Source: Methanomicrobiales archaeon HGW-Methanomicrobiales-1 (lineage in GTDB: Archaea > Halobacteriota > Methanomicrobia > Methanomicrobiales > Methanospirillaceae). From it: DNA of 64,000 nucleotides. Shown in pieces: positions 26,115-35,085 of the stretch. The position numbers were made by a program, and so were the translations under genes. Position 1 is the first letter of the stretch. Every line of letters starts with the position of its first letter. The stretch is from positions 290,111 through 354,110 of the forward strand of contig PGYM01000002.1 in assembly GCA_002839675.1 (NCBI GenBank), written 5' to 3'. The notes beneath the pieces are model-generated. The model searched no databases, was not told the DNA's origin, and saw only the letters and a list, made by a program, of their open reading frames with translations.

Positions 26115-26539
26115 CATCGAAAACTCGGGTAATCTTTGTCTGCACCGCAAATGCCGCCCGCTCCCAGATGGCAGAGGGACTGCTCCGGGCAAAATACGGG
26201 GACCGGTACGAGGTTTTCTCTGCCGGCACAAAGCAGGCAAAGGTGAGCACATCAGCGATAGCGGTGATGCAGGAGATCGGGATCGACATCTCGCACCACC
26301 GTTCAAAAACCCTCGACGAATTCCGTGGGGTATCATTCGATATTGCAGTGACCCTCTGCGACAATGCTCATGCAATCTGCCCGTTCATACCGGGAGCAAA
26401 AAAGACCATCCACCAGGGTTTTGCCGATCCCCACATGATACCCGGCAGCGACAAAACAATCCTTGACGGGTACCGCAGGGTAAGGGACGAAATTGCTGAA
26501 TGGATCGAGGGAGAGTTTGGAAGAGTCCCCCAGAAATAA
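26111..26539 (+). CDS. arsC: Arsenate reductase of the low-molecular-weight phosphatase family (ArsC)
   Basis: A 142-residue thioredoxin-coupled type arsenate reductase, converting arsenate to arsenite. The P-loop is FVCTANAARSQMAEG (C11-x5-R17). The second and third redox cysteines are present as C83 and C90 (TLCDNAHAIC), matching the Cys10-Cys82-Cys89 relay of characterised ArsC. The general-acid region is FADPHMIPGSD. The ATG at 26111 overlaps the hgcB stop, so it is the last gene of the hgc unit. No arsenite efflux pump or ArsR is in the window, so arsenite export must rely on genes elsewhere. A protein tyrosine phosphatase role is unlikely because the redox cysteines are conserved. Confidence 0.9.
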   Translation: MTSKTRVIFVCTANAARSQMAEGLLRAKYGDRYEVFSAGTKQAKVSTSAIAVMQEIGIDISHHRSKTLDEFRGVSFDIAVTLCDNAHAICPFIPGAKKTIHQGFADPHMIPGSDKTILDGYRRVRDEIAEWIEGEFGRVPQK

Positions 26540-26606
26540 TCCTTTTTTTCAACAACAAGATTGATACTGTCCCCCCACAATCATTGAATTACCGGGCGCG
26601 AGAACC

Positions 26607-27818
26607 ATGAGCGGGGAGAAGAAAGACATCTACCAGGAATCGCTTGAACTCCATGAAACGTATCATGGGAAGATCGAAGTCCATTCCAAAGTTTCCCTGG
26701 CAACACGCCATGATCTCTCCCTTGCCTATACCCCGGGGGTAGCAGAGGTCTGCCGGGAGATTCACAGGAACAAGGATCTCGCGTACAAATACACCCTCAA
26801 GGCAAACACCATTGCAATCGTCACTGATGGCTCACGCGTGCTTTCATTGGGAAATATCGGGGGCTACGCTGCGATTCCCGTTATGGAGGGAAAAGCGCTC
26901 CTGTTCAAGCAACTCGCCGACATCGATGCATTTCCCATCTGTTTTGAGAGCGGTCATACGGAATTTGCCGACGATGTAAAAAATATCGCCCCGGTCTTCG
27001 GGGGAATTGCGCTTGAGGACATTGCAGCACCCAAATGTTTTGAACTCGAAGAGTCCCTGCAGGGCATCGGCATTCCGGTCATGCACGACGACCAGCACGG
27101 GACCGCCGTTGTTGTTCTTGCAGCTCTCCTGAATGCCTGTAAGATAACAAAAAAGAAATTTGAGGGCCTGAACATCGTTGTCATCGGTGCAGGGGCGGCC
27201 GGGTTTGCCATCACCCGCATGCTCCGGTGCATCGGCTACAACCCCAACCTTTGCAGCAGCGTGAATGATATCATCGTCTGTGACCGCAAGGGCATCATCC
27301 ACCGCAACCGCGAGGGACTGTACGCAAACAAGTACAAATTCATCATTGCCGAGGAGACGAACAAAACCGGGCGATCCGGGACTTTAGAGGATGCAATGAA
27401 GGGTGCCGATGTCTGTATCGGTGTATCCGTTCCTGCCATCATCACGCCAGCGATGGTCCGGTCCATGAACAAGGACCCTATCATCTTTGCCCTCGCCTAT
27501 CCGATGCCCGAAATATTTCCCCGGGATGCTCTCGAGGCCGGGGCAGCGATCGTGGGAACCGGGCGCGGGGATTTTCCCAACCAGATCAATTATGCCCTTG
27601 CCTTTCCGGGAATCTTCCGCGGTGCCCTCGATGTCTGTGCAACCCGGATCTCCGATGAGATGAAGGTGGCTGCTGCTCATGCACTAGCTGATTATGTCAA
27701 ACACCCACGCAGGGACAGGGTCCTTCCTGCGGTGCTTGACCGTGACGTGGTAAAGGCAGTTGCCCGTGCAGTCAGTGAAGCGGCAGTTGCAAGCGGCTGT
27801 ACCCGGACGATCGAGTGA
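26607..27818 (+). CDS. NAD(P)-dependent malic enzyme
   Basis: Oxidative decarboxylation of malate to pyruvate (or the reverse). The 403-residue length is that of the short archaeal/bacterial class. Motifs are the N-terminal YHGKIEVHSKVSL and LAYTPGVAEVCREI, the malate/metal site FEDIAAP-like (GIALEDIAAPKCFELEE), HDDQHGTAVVVLAAL and the Rossmann glycine loop VVIGAGAAGFAI. Pyruvate made by it could feed, or be fed by, the pyruvate synthase encoded further right. The start ATG 26607 lies 67 bp after arsC behind a T-run at 26541-26549 that could end the hgc transcript. It is convergent with truA. Confidence 0.94.
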   Translation: MSGEKKDIYQESLELHETYHGKIEVHSKVSLATRHDLSLAYTPGVAEVCREIHRNKDLAYKYTLKANTIAIVTDGSRVLSLGNIGGYAAIPVMEGKALLFKQLADIDAFPICFESGHTEFADDVKNIAPVFGGIALEDIAAPKCFELEESLQGIGIPVMHDDQHGTAVVVLAALLNACKITKKKFEGLNIVVIGAGAAGFAITRMLRCIGYNPNLCSSVNDIIVCDRKGIIHRNREGLYANKYKFIIAEETNKTGRSGTLEDAMKGADVCIGVSVPAIITPAMVRSMNKDPIIFALAYPMPEIFPRDALEAGAAIVGTGRGDFPNQINYALAFPGIFRGALDVCATRISDEMKVAAAHALADYVKHPRRDRVLPAVLDRDVVKAVARAVSEAAVASGCTRTIE

Positions 27819-27879
27819 GTACGGGCAAGGGAAATAAAGAAAAATTCCTTTTTTACATTTTTTCTGACACAGAAATTGA

Positions 27880-28716
27880 TCAGACCTGTGTTGTCTTGAG
27901 CACCCGGCACACTTTTTCCATAAGCGCGTAGTGCCGCACAAGATGATCCATAAATGCACCGCTCTGTCCTTCTGATGTGATTGGGGTCCAGGTAATCCCG
28001 CAATCGGTTTCCCAGAGAATTAACCCCTCGGCAGGCGCCGGCTGGAGAGGGCGCAGGGCATCTGCTTCCAGCAGCCGGGCTATGGAACCCTCATCCGATT
28101 CGCCCTCTCCCACAAGGAGGAGTGCTGCGGCCATGCACCGCACCTGGTGCCAGAGGAAACTTTCTGCCTTTACTTCAAGGAACTCAAACCCGTCTTCCTC
28201 GCCCACACGGGCAGCGAGAATATTCCGGTACGGGTTCTTGTCTTTCACCCGCGCAAAGTTCGAAAAATTATGGCTGCCGAGAAACTGCTGTGCAGCCCGG
28301 TCCATGGCATCGGGCTGTCCGGGTCGTTTCGAAAAATAATACCGGTACGTGCGGGACTTCGCATCGTACCGGGGATGAAACTCCATAGGTACCTCCGCAT
28401 ATGCAGTGCACCAGAGGTCCGGGGGGAGCTGGGTATTGATGACCGTCCGGGCACGTTCCGGTGCCGGGGTTGAAAACGCGATCACCTGCCCGCGGGCATG
28501 GACACCCCGGTCGGTCCTGCCTGCGGACAAAAAGCCGGCTTTCCGCCAGTCATCAAAAAGGCTGAGCCGCTGGCATGCAGAGACAAACTCGCCTTCAACC
28601 GTGCGGCTGGCGGCCTGCATCTGCGAGCCATAGAACCGGCTGCCCAGGTACAAGACCCGGAACGCGAGCCTCACCGGAGGGGCATCAGCCGGGTGATCCG
28701 TGTAATCTTTCTCCAT
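27880..28716 (-). CDS. truA: tRNA pseudouridine synthase A (TruA)
   Basis: Forms pseudouridine at positions 38-40 of tRNA anticodon arms. The catalytic aspartate is in the motif SAGRTDRGVHARGQ near residue 70, and the second conserved region is KSRTYRYYF near 122. HQVRCMAAALLLVGEGE forms the C-terminal core. The length of 278 residues matches archaeal members. The start at 28716 overlaps the 3' end of the upstream PHP gene by 46 bp, so they probably share one transcript. T-rich sequence near 27845-27860 separates it from the convergent malic enzyme. Confidence 0.95.
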   Translation of the reverse strand: MEKDYTDHPADAPPVRLAFRVLYLGSRFYGSQMQAASRTVEGEFVSACQRLSLFDDWRKAGFLSAGRTDRGVHARGQVIAFSTPAPERARTVINTQLPPDLWCTAYAEVPMEFHPRYDAKSRTYRYYFSKRPGQPDAMDRAAQQFLGSHNFSNFARVKDKNPYRNILAARVGEEDGFEFLEVKAESFLWHQVRCMAAALLLVGEGESDEGSIARLLEADALRPLQPAPAEGLILWETDCGITWTPITSEGQSGAFMDHLVRHYALMEKVCRVLKTTQV

Positions 28717-29348
28717 GTGTTGTTCAGTGACTGGTGTGTATAGGTGCGCAGCGGTGTCTTTTTTCCACCACAGGTAACATTACCGGCCCGGATGGCATCA
28801 AGGATCGCAGGGACATTCTTCTCTGCATCCACGTAGGTCCTGCCAAAGCCGACAAACCGGGCATTGTGGGCATCGCTTCCCGCAACACAGGGCTTGCCCA
28901 GCTTCACTGCCATCCGTGCCGCCTTCCGGTTCGCGGACCCGACAATGTACCGGCTGTTGAAGGATTCCACGGCATCCACCGCAGTCATACCGGCTTTTTT
29001 CCTGCGGGCAACCCCGTGCCTCCAGATATGGTACGGGTGCGGGAGGATCAGGAGCGCTCCCATCCGACGTGCGAGCGCGATGGTCTCCAGCACGTCAAGC
29101 CCAGAGGGGATGAGCTCGGTGACCCCCAGCACGAGCAGGTGGCCCTGTTTTGTCGTGACCTCAATGCCGGGAATCACCAGCACGGGAGTCTCAATCAGGA
29201 GGGCCTGTTTTGCACCGTCAACGGAATCGTGGTCGGTGATGGCAATTGCGTCGAGTCCTGCCGCCTCGGCAGCCCTGAGGATATCCCCGACACTGCTTTC
29301 ACCATCCTTGGAATGATTCGTGTGCACGTGCAAATCGCAGATCAGCAT
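28671..29348 (-). CDS. PHP-domain phosphoesterase
   Basis: A 225-residue metal-dependent phosphoesterase of the PHP superfamily. The four PHP motifs are visible: DLHVHTNHSKDG (residues 5-16), ITDHDSVDG near 37, a central HPYHIWRHG near 103, and GSDAHNARFVGFG near 176, supplying His and Asp ligands of a trinuclear metal site. The substrate is unknown; relatives act on nucleotides or RNA ends. It overlaps truA (46 bp) and is divergent from the DHPS-like gene, with only 41 bp between starts, so the two promoters must overlap. Confidence 0.9.
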   Translation of the reverse strand: MLICDLHVHTNHSKDGESSVGDILRAAEAAGLDAIAITDHDSVDGAKQALLIETPVLVIPGIEVTTKQGHLLVLGVTELIPSGLDVLETIALARRMGALLILPHPYHIWRHGVARRKKAGMTAVDAVESFNSRYIVGSANRKAARMAVKLGKPCVAGSDAHNARFVGFGRTYVDAEKNVPAILDAIRAGNVTCGGKKTPLRTYTHQSLNNTWRKITRITRLMPLR

Positions 29349-29389
29349 CTGATCATAGTGTTTTTATCTCTCTGGTATTAAGGGAACTT

Positions 29390-30802
29390 ATGCACATCCT
29401 GCTGCCAACCGGTGCCGCCACGGCGGAGATGGTAAAACAAGCGGTGGCCGGGTTTGATGCCGATGTGGTAGTAACCGGGGAGATCGCGTCATTTCTTACC
29501 CCCCACAAACTCCACACCCTGATACAAAAAGGAAAGTACGATCTCGTGATCGTCTCCGGTATGTGCACGGCCTCGTTTGAGAAGGTTGAACGGGAGACCG
29601 GTGTGCCCGTTTATCGCGGTCCCCGCCATGCAGCGGATCTCGGCTTCATCCTGCCCCTGCTCGACTCGATCACGCTTTCCCGTACCGTTCCCGCCGATGA
29701 TTTTCTCGCGGCAAAAAAAGCAGGCGATGCAATCTATAAAATTGACCAGCGGGAGCAGGAGGCAGATCCCGATTTCGTAATCCGGGGGGTGAAGATCGGC
29801 GGCGGCTCGCGGATGAAAGTGCTTGCCGAGATCATGGACGCCCACCGGTGCGAAGACCTGCATGAAAAGGTGGAGCGGTTCTTTTTTGCCGGTGCTGATA
29901 TCGTGGATCTCGGCTTCGGGTTCGATGCGACACCGGAGGATGTGTCACGGGCATTTTCCCTTGTGGCAGATATCAACCGCCCGCTCGCGGTGGATTCACA
30001 AGACCCTCTCCTGATCCATGCTGCACTTGGACGGGCGGATCTCGTTCTCTCCCTGCAGGAACAAAATATCCCGGTGATCGGGCGCGAAGTGGCAGAGGCC
30101 GGTGCAGCAGCAGTCATTGTGCCGGGCAGCAGCACGCTTGCGAAGAATATTGCGATGGCCAAACAGACCGGTATCGCATGCATCATCGCCGATCCGCTCC
30201 TCCAGCCCGTTGGCTCGGGACTCGTTGCATCGCTGAAAAATTTTAAGAGAAGTAATTATCCGCTCTTTTTCGGGGCCGGCAACGTTGTCGAGCTGCTGGA
30301 CGCCGACTCGATCGGGGCAAACGCATTGCTGGCCGGTATGGCACAGGAGGTGGGCGCATCGGTCATCTTCTCAAGCGAACACTCCGACAAGACCCGGGGA
30401 TCCATTGGCGAGATGCGCCGGGCAACCGGGATGATGGTGCTCACCCGCGACCGCCCCTATCCCAAGGATCTCGGCATCGACCTGCTCGTGCTCAAGGAGA
30501 AACGACGCCGGCGCGAACCACCCGTTGAATACGAGACGGTCACGGCAGCAAAAACAATCCCGGACGAGATCGCGTACGATCCCAAGGGTAACTTCCGGAT
30601 CGGGATCGAGGGCGACCAGATCATTGCCGCGATCAATGGCAAAGCGGTGCGGGGGAGGCGCTGGCAGGATGTGCTTGCCACAATCATCTCGCACGGGGAT
30701 GTCACCCTGCTCGATCATGCCGGGTATCTCGGCCGGGAACTTTACAAAGCGGAACTCGCGATCCGGTACGGGCGGAGTTTTGAGCAGGACGGGGAGTTCT
30801 GA
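29390..30802 (+). CDS. Dihydropteroate synthase-like protein of methanogens
   Basis: A 470-residue protein of the methanogen DHPS-related family, presumed to act in pterin (tetrahydromethanopterin) synthesis but without a proven reaction. An N-terminal domain of about 140 residues (LLPTGAATAEMVKQAV, VIVSGMCTASF) is followed by a TIM-barrel with DHPS-like features: IVDLGFGFDATPEDV, RPLAVDSQDP, and ADPLLQPVGSGL. The C-terminal 80 residues bind no recognised ligand. The start MHILLPTG at 29390 is 41 bp from the divergent PHP gene. The family normally occurs as a single gene without a pathway cluster, as here. Confidence 0.85.
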   Translation: MHILLPTGAATAEMVKQAVAGFDADVVVTGEIASFLTPHKLHTLIQKGKYDLVIVSGMCTASFEKVERETGVPVYRGPRHAADLGFILPLLDSITLSRTVPADDFLAAKKAGDAIYKIDQREQEADPDFVIRGVKIGGGSRMKVLAEIMDAHRCEDLHEKVERFFFAGADIVDLGFGFDATPEDVSRAFSLVADINRPLAVDSQDPLLIHAALGRADLVLSLQEQNIPVIGREVAEAGAAAVIVPGSSTLAKNIAMAKQTGIACIIADPLLQPVGSGLVASLKNFKRSNYPLFFGAGNVVELLDADSIGANALLAGMAQEVGASVIFSSEHSDKTRGSIGEMRRATGMMVLTRDRPYPKDLGIDLLVLKEKRRRREPPVEYETVTAAKTIPDEIAYDPKGNFRIGIEGDQIIAAINGKAVRGRRWQDVLATIISHGDVTLLDHAGYLGRELYKAELAIRYGRSFEQDGEF

Positions 30803-30893
30803 AACAGGTACATTTCAATGAAAAAATTTGAGACTCGGTAATACACTGCCCTGGAGGGAGATTTTTCCCCATCAGGTGTGATAATTTTGCCAA

Positions 30894-31748
30894 TCACGAT
30901 CGCTTTTTCTTTGGAGCGGGTGGCGGGGGAAAGGGCATTTCCCCGCCATCGATAAACCGGTTCCAGTTGAGCTGGCTGAACATTTTCGTCTGGAGGATTG
31001 CTCCCTTGTTCCGGGTATTGAGGACGGAAACACTGCTCGAAATAAATGGGGGGATCATGAGAAGTTCCTCATCATCAATGATCAATTCAAGAGTGTTTTC
31101 GAAGTTCATGAGTTTGGTTATTTCAACAAATTCCGGTGGTGCAAACGGTGGCGGGACACTGAATTGAGCCGGAGAGATGACATGGACATCCGCATTTTTT
31201 CCCGGAAATAACGCAAGAAGTTTTCCCTGGAGCGCCTCATCATCTGAAATGACTATGAGTTTGAGTGAAACATCCCTGATTTTCACTTTCTCAATGAACT
31301 TAAGGTACCGTTCCCCGATCATACAGCTGATCTGTCGTTTTGCTTTTCCAAAGAGATCCCGGATTTTATACTCGATGTTGGCGTCCCCGTAGATGGTCCA
31401 GAGGGCATCTTCCTTGTCAGTCCGCACCTTCTTTTTCTCGAGAGTAATAAGTGCCGCTAATGCCTGCTCCCCTGCATCCCTGTGTTTGTCCATGAGGAGA
31501 TTGATCGCCATTTCCGGAGAAATCGCACTATACCGGGCCGGTTTTGAGATTCTCTTTACTGCAAGCCCCATGTCCGCAAGATGATCCAGTGCCTCGTATA
31601 CGCTCGGTTTTGAGATGGAGAGAAAATCGATGATCTCCTTTGCTTCGGCATTGTCGTACAGCACCAGCGCAGCGTAAACCCTCGCATCATAATTGGATAA
31701 CCCGAGATCATTGAGCGATTTTATGAGCGAAGTGGGGATGCTCTCCAT
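30894..31748 (-). CDS. TrmB-family transcriptional regulator
   Basis: A 284-residue DNA-binding regulator. The N-terminal winged helix is LNDLGLSNYDARVYAALVLYDNAEAKEIID and SISKPSVYEALDHLADMGLAVK (residues 8-60), the TrmB layout, followed by a coiled segment and an effector-domain part (LWTIYGDANIEYKIRDLFGKAKRQISCMIGE). The C-terminus is proline-rich and basic. I start it at ATG 31748 (MESIPTSLIKS); an in-frame ATG at 31781 would add 11 residues. It is divergent from the S-layer-like/ABC/MATE genes, and two perfect palindromes between them are its probable binding sites, so it may autoregulate and control the exporter. Confidence 0.86.
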   Translation of the reverse strand: MESIPTSLIKSLNDLGLSNYDARVYAALVLYDNAEAKEIIDFLSISKPSVYEALDHLADMGLAVKRISKPARYSAISPEMAINLLMDKHRDAGEQALAALITLEKKKVRTDKEDALWTIYGDANIEYKIRDLFGKAKRQISCMIGERYLKFIEKVKIRDVSLKLIVISDDEALQGKLLALFPGKNADVHVISPAQFSVPPPFAPPEFVEITKLMNFENTLELIIDDEELLMIPPFISSSVSVLNTRNKGAILQTKMFSQLNWNRFIDGGEMPFPPPPAPKKKRS

Positions 31749-31826
31749 AGTAGAAATTCTGCCATGTGGAGTTAAATTCATTTGTACCGGAAATCTTTTC
31801 CTTCCGGAATATTTAATCTTCCCAAA

Positions 31827-31845
31827 GTAGTAAAAAAAATACTAC
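31827..31845. promoter_or_regulatory. Palindromic operator candidate 1 (GTAGTA-A7-TACTAC)
   Basis: A perfect 6-bp inverted repeat with a spacer of seven A residues. It lies just upstream of the TATA-like AGATTAAATATT (about 31808-31819, minus strand) expected to drive the TrmB-type gene. It matches the second palindrome, whose centre lies about 66 bp further right. Confidence 0.7.
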
Positions 31846-31892
31846 AGTTTGGATAGCCTTTTTAACAATGTACGCTAAACTATACAAAACAC

Positions 31893-31912
31893 GTAGTAAA
31901 AAAATTTACTAC
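31893..31912. promoter_or_regulatory. Palindromic operator candidate 2 (GTAGTAAA-A4-TTTACTAC)
   Basis: A perfect 8-bp inverted repeat with a 4-nt spacer, sharing its outer arms with the palindrome at 31827-31845. It lies just downstream of an AT-rich stretch (AAACTATACAAAAC, 31877-31890) that could be the TATA region of the plus-strand operon, a position suited to repression of the exporter genes. Confidence 0.7.
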
Positions 31913-31941
31913 TAGTTAGTATAAACCATTGAGGAAAGTAC

Positions 31942-33198
31942 ATGTTCAGTTTTGAAGAAACATGCCGAACTCCGGCACGAACAGGAATCAATAAACCCGT
32001 TTTCACCAATGGTGGAATCACACATAAGAACAGCAACAATCCGATGCGGATCCTGTTATTTGCAGGTACCCTGCTGGCGATTTGTCTCTTTGTTGGTACA
32101 GCCAGCGCAATAACGACACCCGAGGCTGCGGCAGCATCCGCAAAAGTGTATGTTTCGAATGTCACCTATGATCCCGGATCAATGTACGACGGAGATAAAG
32201 CGACCGTTGACATCAAAGTCACAAATGGGAACACCGATACGGGAATTGTTATCAACCATGCACAACTGACTGACAATACCATAAAGACCATCAGCAGACC
32301 CTACGACACATCCTCAAATATCGGCCCCGGTCAGACACGGGATTTTATCTTTGAAATTACTGCTGATGGAAAAGAAAGTTACTATTACCCAACGTTTTCT
32401 ATGAGTTTCCTGGAATCTGACAGCATGTATTACCGGACCTTTGTTGAGATTGATAACTCTCTCCCCGAGCTGACGTTCATCGATAAACCAGACACGTTCT
32501 CCGCAGGGAAAAAAGACAAAATTTCTGCGAAAATATCCAATCCCCGCAGTAATGCGCTGGAAAATGTCGTAGTGGAAATAATCGGCACGGATACAACCGT
32601 CAACCCGTCCAAGATAGCTCTTGGGACAATTGACGCGGGGGGATATGTCCTAGTAGATTTCTCCGTAACTCCGCAACAGCAGACAGATCTCACTTTAAAA
32701 GTCACCTACGATAATGGTGATAATACCCACACAATGTCAGAATCACTTCCGCTTATATTCGGAGAGAACAAGAAGCAGGCCGATCCAAAAGTGAATAATA
32801 TCAAGATCACGAAAGAGGGCACGGTCTATCACGTGACAGGAGATGTCACGAATGCAGGACTGGAAACGGCAAATGCGGTCACGATTACATCGAGTTCTCC
32901 TGCAACAGCCCAGGACCCGTACAAGGCCTATGTAGTAGGCGTTCTGAAACCGGATGACTTCGGGAGTTTTGAAGTTTCATTCACTACCGAGAGTACAACA
33001 AGCATCCCCCTCCAGATGACGTACAAGGATGCTGACGGCAACGTGATCACTTCACAACAGAATATCAATCTCGCAACTGCCACCTCATCAGAGCAGAATA
33101 CGACTCAACCTTCAATTCTCCCCATCGTAGGGGTAATCATCATCATTGCGCTTATTGGTGGCGGGTACCTCTACATGCGGAAACGAAAAGCCGAGTAG
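31942..33198 (+). CDS. S-layer-like exported protein with C-terminal membrane anchor
   Basis: A 418-residue surface protein. A signal-type hydrophobic segment (residues 35-57, MRILLFAGTLLAICLFVG) is followed by several beta-sandwich repeats with the CARDB/COG1361-type look (YDPGSMYDGDKATVDIKVTN, FSAGKKDKISAKISNPRSN, VTGDVTNAGLETANAVTI). A single C-terminal transmembrane helix (IVGVIIIIALIGGGYLYM) ends in MRKRKAE. ATG 31942 has a strong GAGGAAAG ribosome site but would place 34 residues ahead of the signal segment; ATG 32044 is an alternative. The gene begins the ABC exporter cluster, and such proteins are thought to help export at the cell surface. Confidence 0.8.
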   Translation: MFSFEETCRTPARTGINKPVFTNGGITHKNSNNPMRILLFAGTLLAICLFVGTASAITTPEAAAASAKVYVSNVTYDPGSMYDGDKATVDIKVTNGNTDTGIVINHAQLTDNTIKTISRPYDTSSNIGPGQTRDFIFEITADGKESYYYPTFSMSFLESDSMYYRTFVEIDNSLPELTFIDKPDTFSAGKKDKISAKISNPRSNALENVVVEIIGTDTTVNPSKIALGTIDAGGYVLVDFSVTPQQQTDLTLKVTYDNGDNTHTMSESLPLIFGENKKQADPKVNNIKITKEGTVYHVTGDVTNAGLETANAVTITSSSPATAQDPYKAYVVGVLKPDDFGSFEVSFTTESTTSIPLQMTYKDADGNVITSQQNINLATATSSEQNTTQPSILPIVGVIIIIALIGGGYLYMRKRKAE

Positions 33199-33210
33199 GA
33201 GGGAGATATC

Positions 33211-33876
33211 ATGCAACCGGCCATCCAGTTCGAGGATGTGGTGAAGATCTACCCTCTCAAGTCGGGGGATGTAACGGCACTCAATCATATCTCATTTGAG
33301 GTACAGCGGGGGGAGTTCATCTCGATCATGGGACCATCGGGATCAGGTAAATCAACCCTCCTCACCCTCATGGGATGTCTTGACAAACCTACCTCCGGGA
33401 ATATCTTTATGAGCGGGGTCCCGATCCGGGATATGTCCGACATGGAACTGACCTCCCTGCGCAGGGACCGGATCGGTTTCATCTTCCAGTACTTCAACCT
33501 CTTCCCGCTCTTGAACATCATCGAGAACGTCAGTTTTCCCCAGATGCTCAAGTCCGGAGTCAACGAGGCTCGGGCGCGGGAAGTGCTCCGGGCAGTCCAG
33601 CTGGACGAAAAACTCTACACGCATACACCCATGGAATTGTCCGGGGGCCAGCAGCAACGGGTAGCGATCGCCCGCTCTCTCATCAACGATCCCGACATCC
33701 TCCTGTGCGATGAACCTACGGGAAACCTCGATTCTAAAACGGGGGCAAGTATCATGGAGCTCATGACGGAACTCAACAAAAACGGCGCTACGATCATTGT
33801 CGTGACGCACGATCCCAATGTGGCGAATTATACGAACCGGACGATCCGGATTGTTGACGGGTGTATTGCCTCATGA
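33211..33876 (+). CDS. ABC transporter ATP-binding protein, MacB/LolD type
   Basis: A 221-residue ATPase of the MacB/LolD branch. Walker A is GPSGSGKST (near residue 40), the Q-loop is FIFQYFNLFP, the signature is LSGGQQQRVAIARSL and Walker B is DILLCDEPTGNLDS, with the H-loop VTHDP. It powers the permease encoded next, with which it overlaps by 4 bp (ATGA). GGAGGGAGAT lies just before the ATG at 33211. This family drives mechanotransmission-type export of peptides or lipids. Confidence 0.95.
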   Translation: MQPAIQFEDVVKIYPLKSGDVTALNHISFEVQRGEFISIMGPSGSGKSTLLTLMGCLDKPTSGNIFMSGVPIRDMSDMELTSLRRDRIGFIFQYFNLFPLLNIIENVSFPQMLKSGVNEARAREVLRAVQLDEKLYTHTPMELSGGQQQRVAIARSLINDPDILLCDEPTGNLDSKTGASIMELMTELNKNGATIIVVTHDPNVANYTNRTIRIVDGCIAS

Positions 33877-35072
33877 TATTCTGGGAAATTGCAAAGCGCA
33901 ATCTCCGGATCCATATGCTCCGGTCAGCCCTTGCGATGCTCGGCATCGTAATCGGGGTCGTTGCAATCGCCTCGATGGGGATCCTGGGAAACAGTATGGT
34001 TGCGACCGTCTCAGAAAGCCTCTCCTCGGTGGGAGACAGCGTTATCGTCAGCCCGTATTCTGGCGGTGGCGGAGGTATGGGACCCGGGGGAGGTGGTGGC
34101 GGGGGGAGCTCAGCGAACCTGAAACTCTCCGACCAGCAATATCAGCAGATCAAACGAGCCGTAGCTCCCAATGTGGCGATTCCGGTGCTCTCGACATCGG
34201 AACGTATGAAAGTGGGTGTTGGCAGTGATGATATTGTTGCAACCATCTATGGCGTGGATCCCCAGTATATCACGGATCTTAACCTGAAGTTGACCGCAGG
34301 TGATTATAACAACGGCAACTCCGGCTGCCTAGTAGGTTCCACGTTTGCCGAGGACAATAATATCAAAGTTGGCTCTCGTATTTCCATCGGTAGTGATGGT
34401 GAGAAGGGAACACTCCGCGTCACCGGTATCATCGAGGAACGGGGAATGGCCTTCGATCTCAGTACGGATTCTGCGATTGTGGCTACCCAGGAATGGTTCG
34501 ATAATACCTACAACCGGAATGACTACGATCAGGTTGTTGTCAAGGTAAAAGAGGGGCAGGATACGGCAGTGGTTAAAACCACCATTGAAAAACAGATGAA
34601 CAAGCGGGACAAGATTGTCAGTGTAACGGACAGCAAGGCAACGCTGGCTTCCATATACGCGACGTTTGGTACCATCACGACATTTGTCTCTGCCATCGGG
34701 GGAATTTCGATGGTCGTTGCCGGCGTCTCGATCTTCAACATTATGATGATGTCAGTCAATGAACGGATCAAGGAGATCGGCATCATGCGCAGCATCGGTA
34801 CCCAGAAAAAGGAGGTGATGAGCATGTTCATCTATGAAGCGGCGATCATCGGGGTTATCGGAAGTGTTGTCGGAGGCATACTGAGCATCCTGGCGGGATA
34901 TGTCATCAGCGCCCTGATGCTGGGCACAACAAAATACCTGATTACAACAGCAAATGCGCTCTCTGTCGGGGAGGGGGTCTGCTTTGGGATTGTGATCTGT
35001 CTTGCCTGTGGTATCTATCCGGCATGGCAGGCAGCGAACTTAAACCCAATTGATGCACTGAGGCACGAGTGA
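33873..35072 (+). CDS. MacB-type ABC transporter permease
   Basis: A 399-residue permease with the MacB/FtsX layout: a first transmembrane helix (residues 18-38, MLRSALAMLGIVIGVVAIAS), a large extracytoplasmic domain, and three C-terminal helices near 260-285, 315-340 and 360-385. The extracytoplasmic domain contains a very glycine-rich insert near residues 62-82 (GGGGGMGPGGGGGGGSS). ATG 33873 overlaps the TGA of the ATPase gene; a GTG at 33861 is an upstream alternative. The end WQAANLNPIDALRHE is the normal family C-terminus. Confidence 0.93.
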   Translation: MIFWEIAKRNLRIHMLRSALAMLGIVIGVVAIASMGILGNSMVATVSESLSSVGDSVIVSPYSGGGGGMGPGGGGGGGSSANLKLSDQQYQQIKRAVAPNVAIPVLSTSERMKVGVGSDDIVATIYGVDPQYITDLNLKLTAGDYNNGNSGCLVGSTFAEDNNIKVGSRISIGSDGEKGTLRVTGIIEERGMAFDLSTDSAIVATQEWFDNTYNRNDYDQVVVKVKEGQDTAVVKTTIEKQMNKRDKIVSVTDSKATLASIYATFGTITTFVSAIGGISMVVAGVSIFNIMMMSVNERIKEIGIMRSIGTQKKEVMSMFIYEAAIIGVIGSVVGGILSILAGYVISALMLGTTKYLITTANALSVGEGVCFGIVICLACGIYPAWQAANLNPIDALRHE

Positions 35073-35085
35073 GAACAGTGCCACA

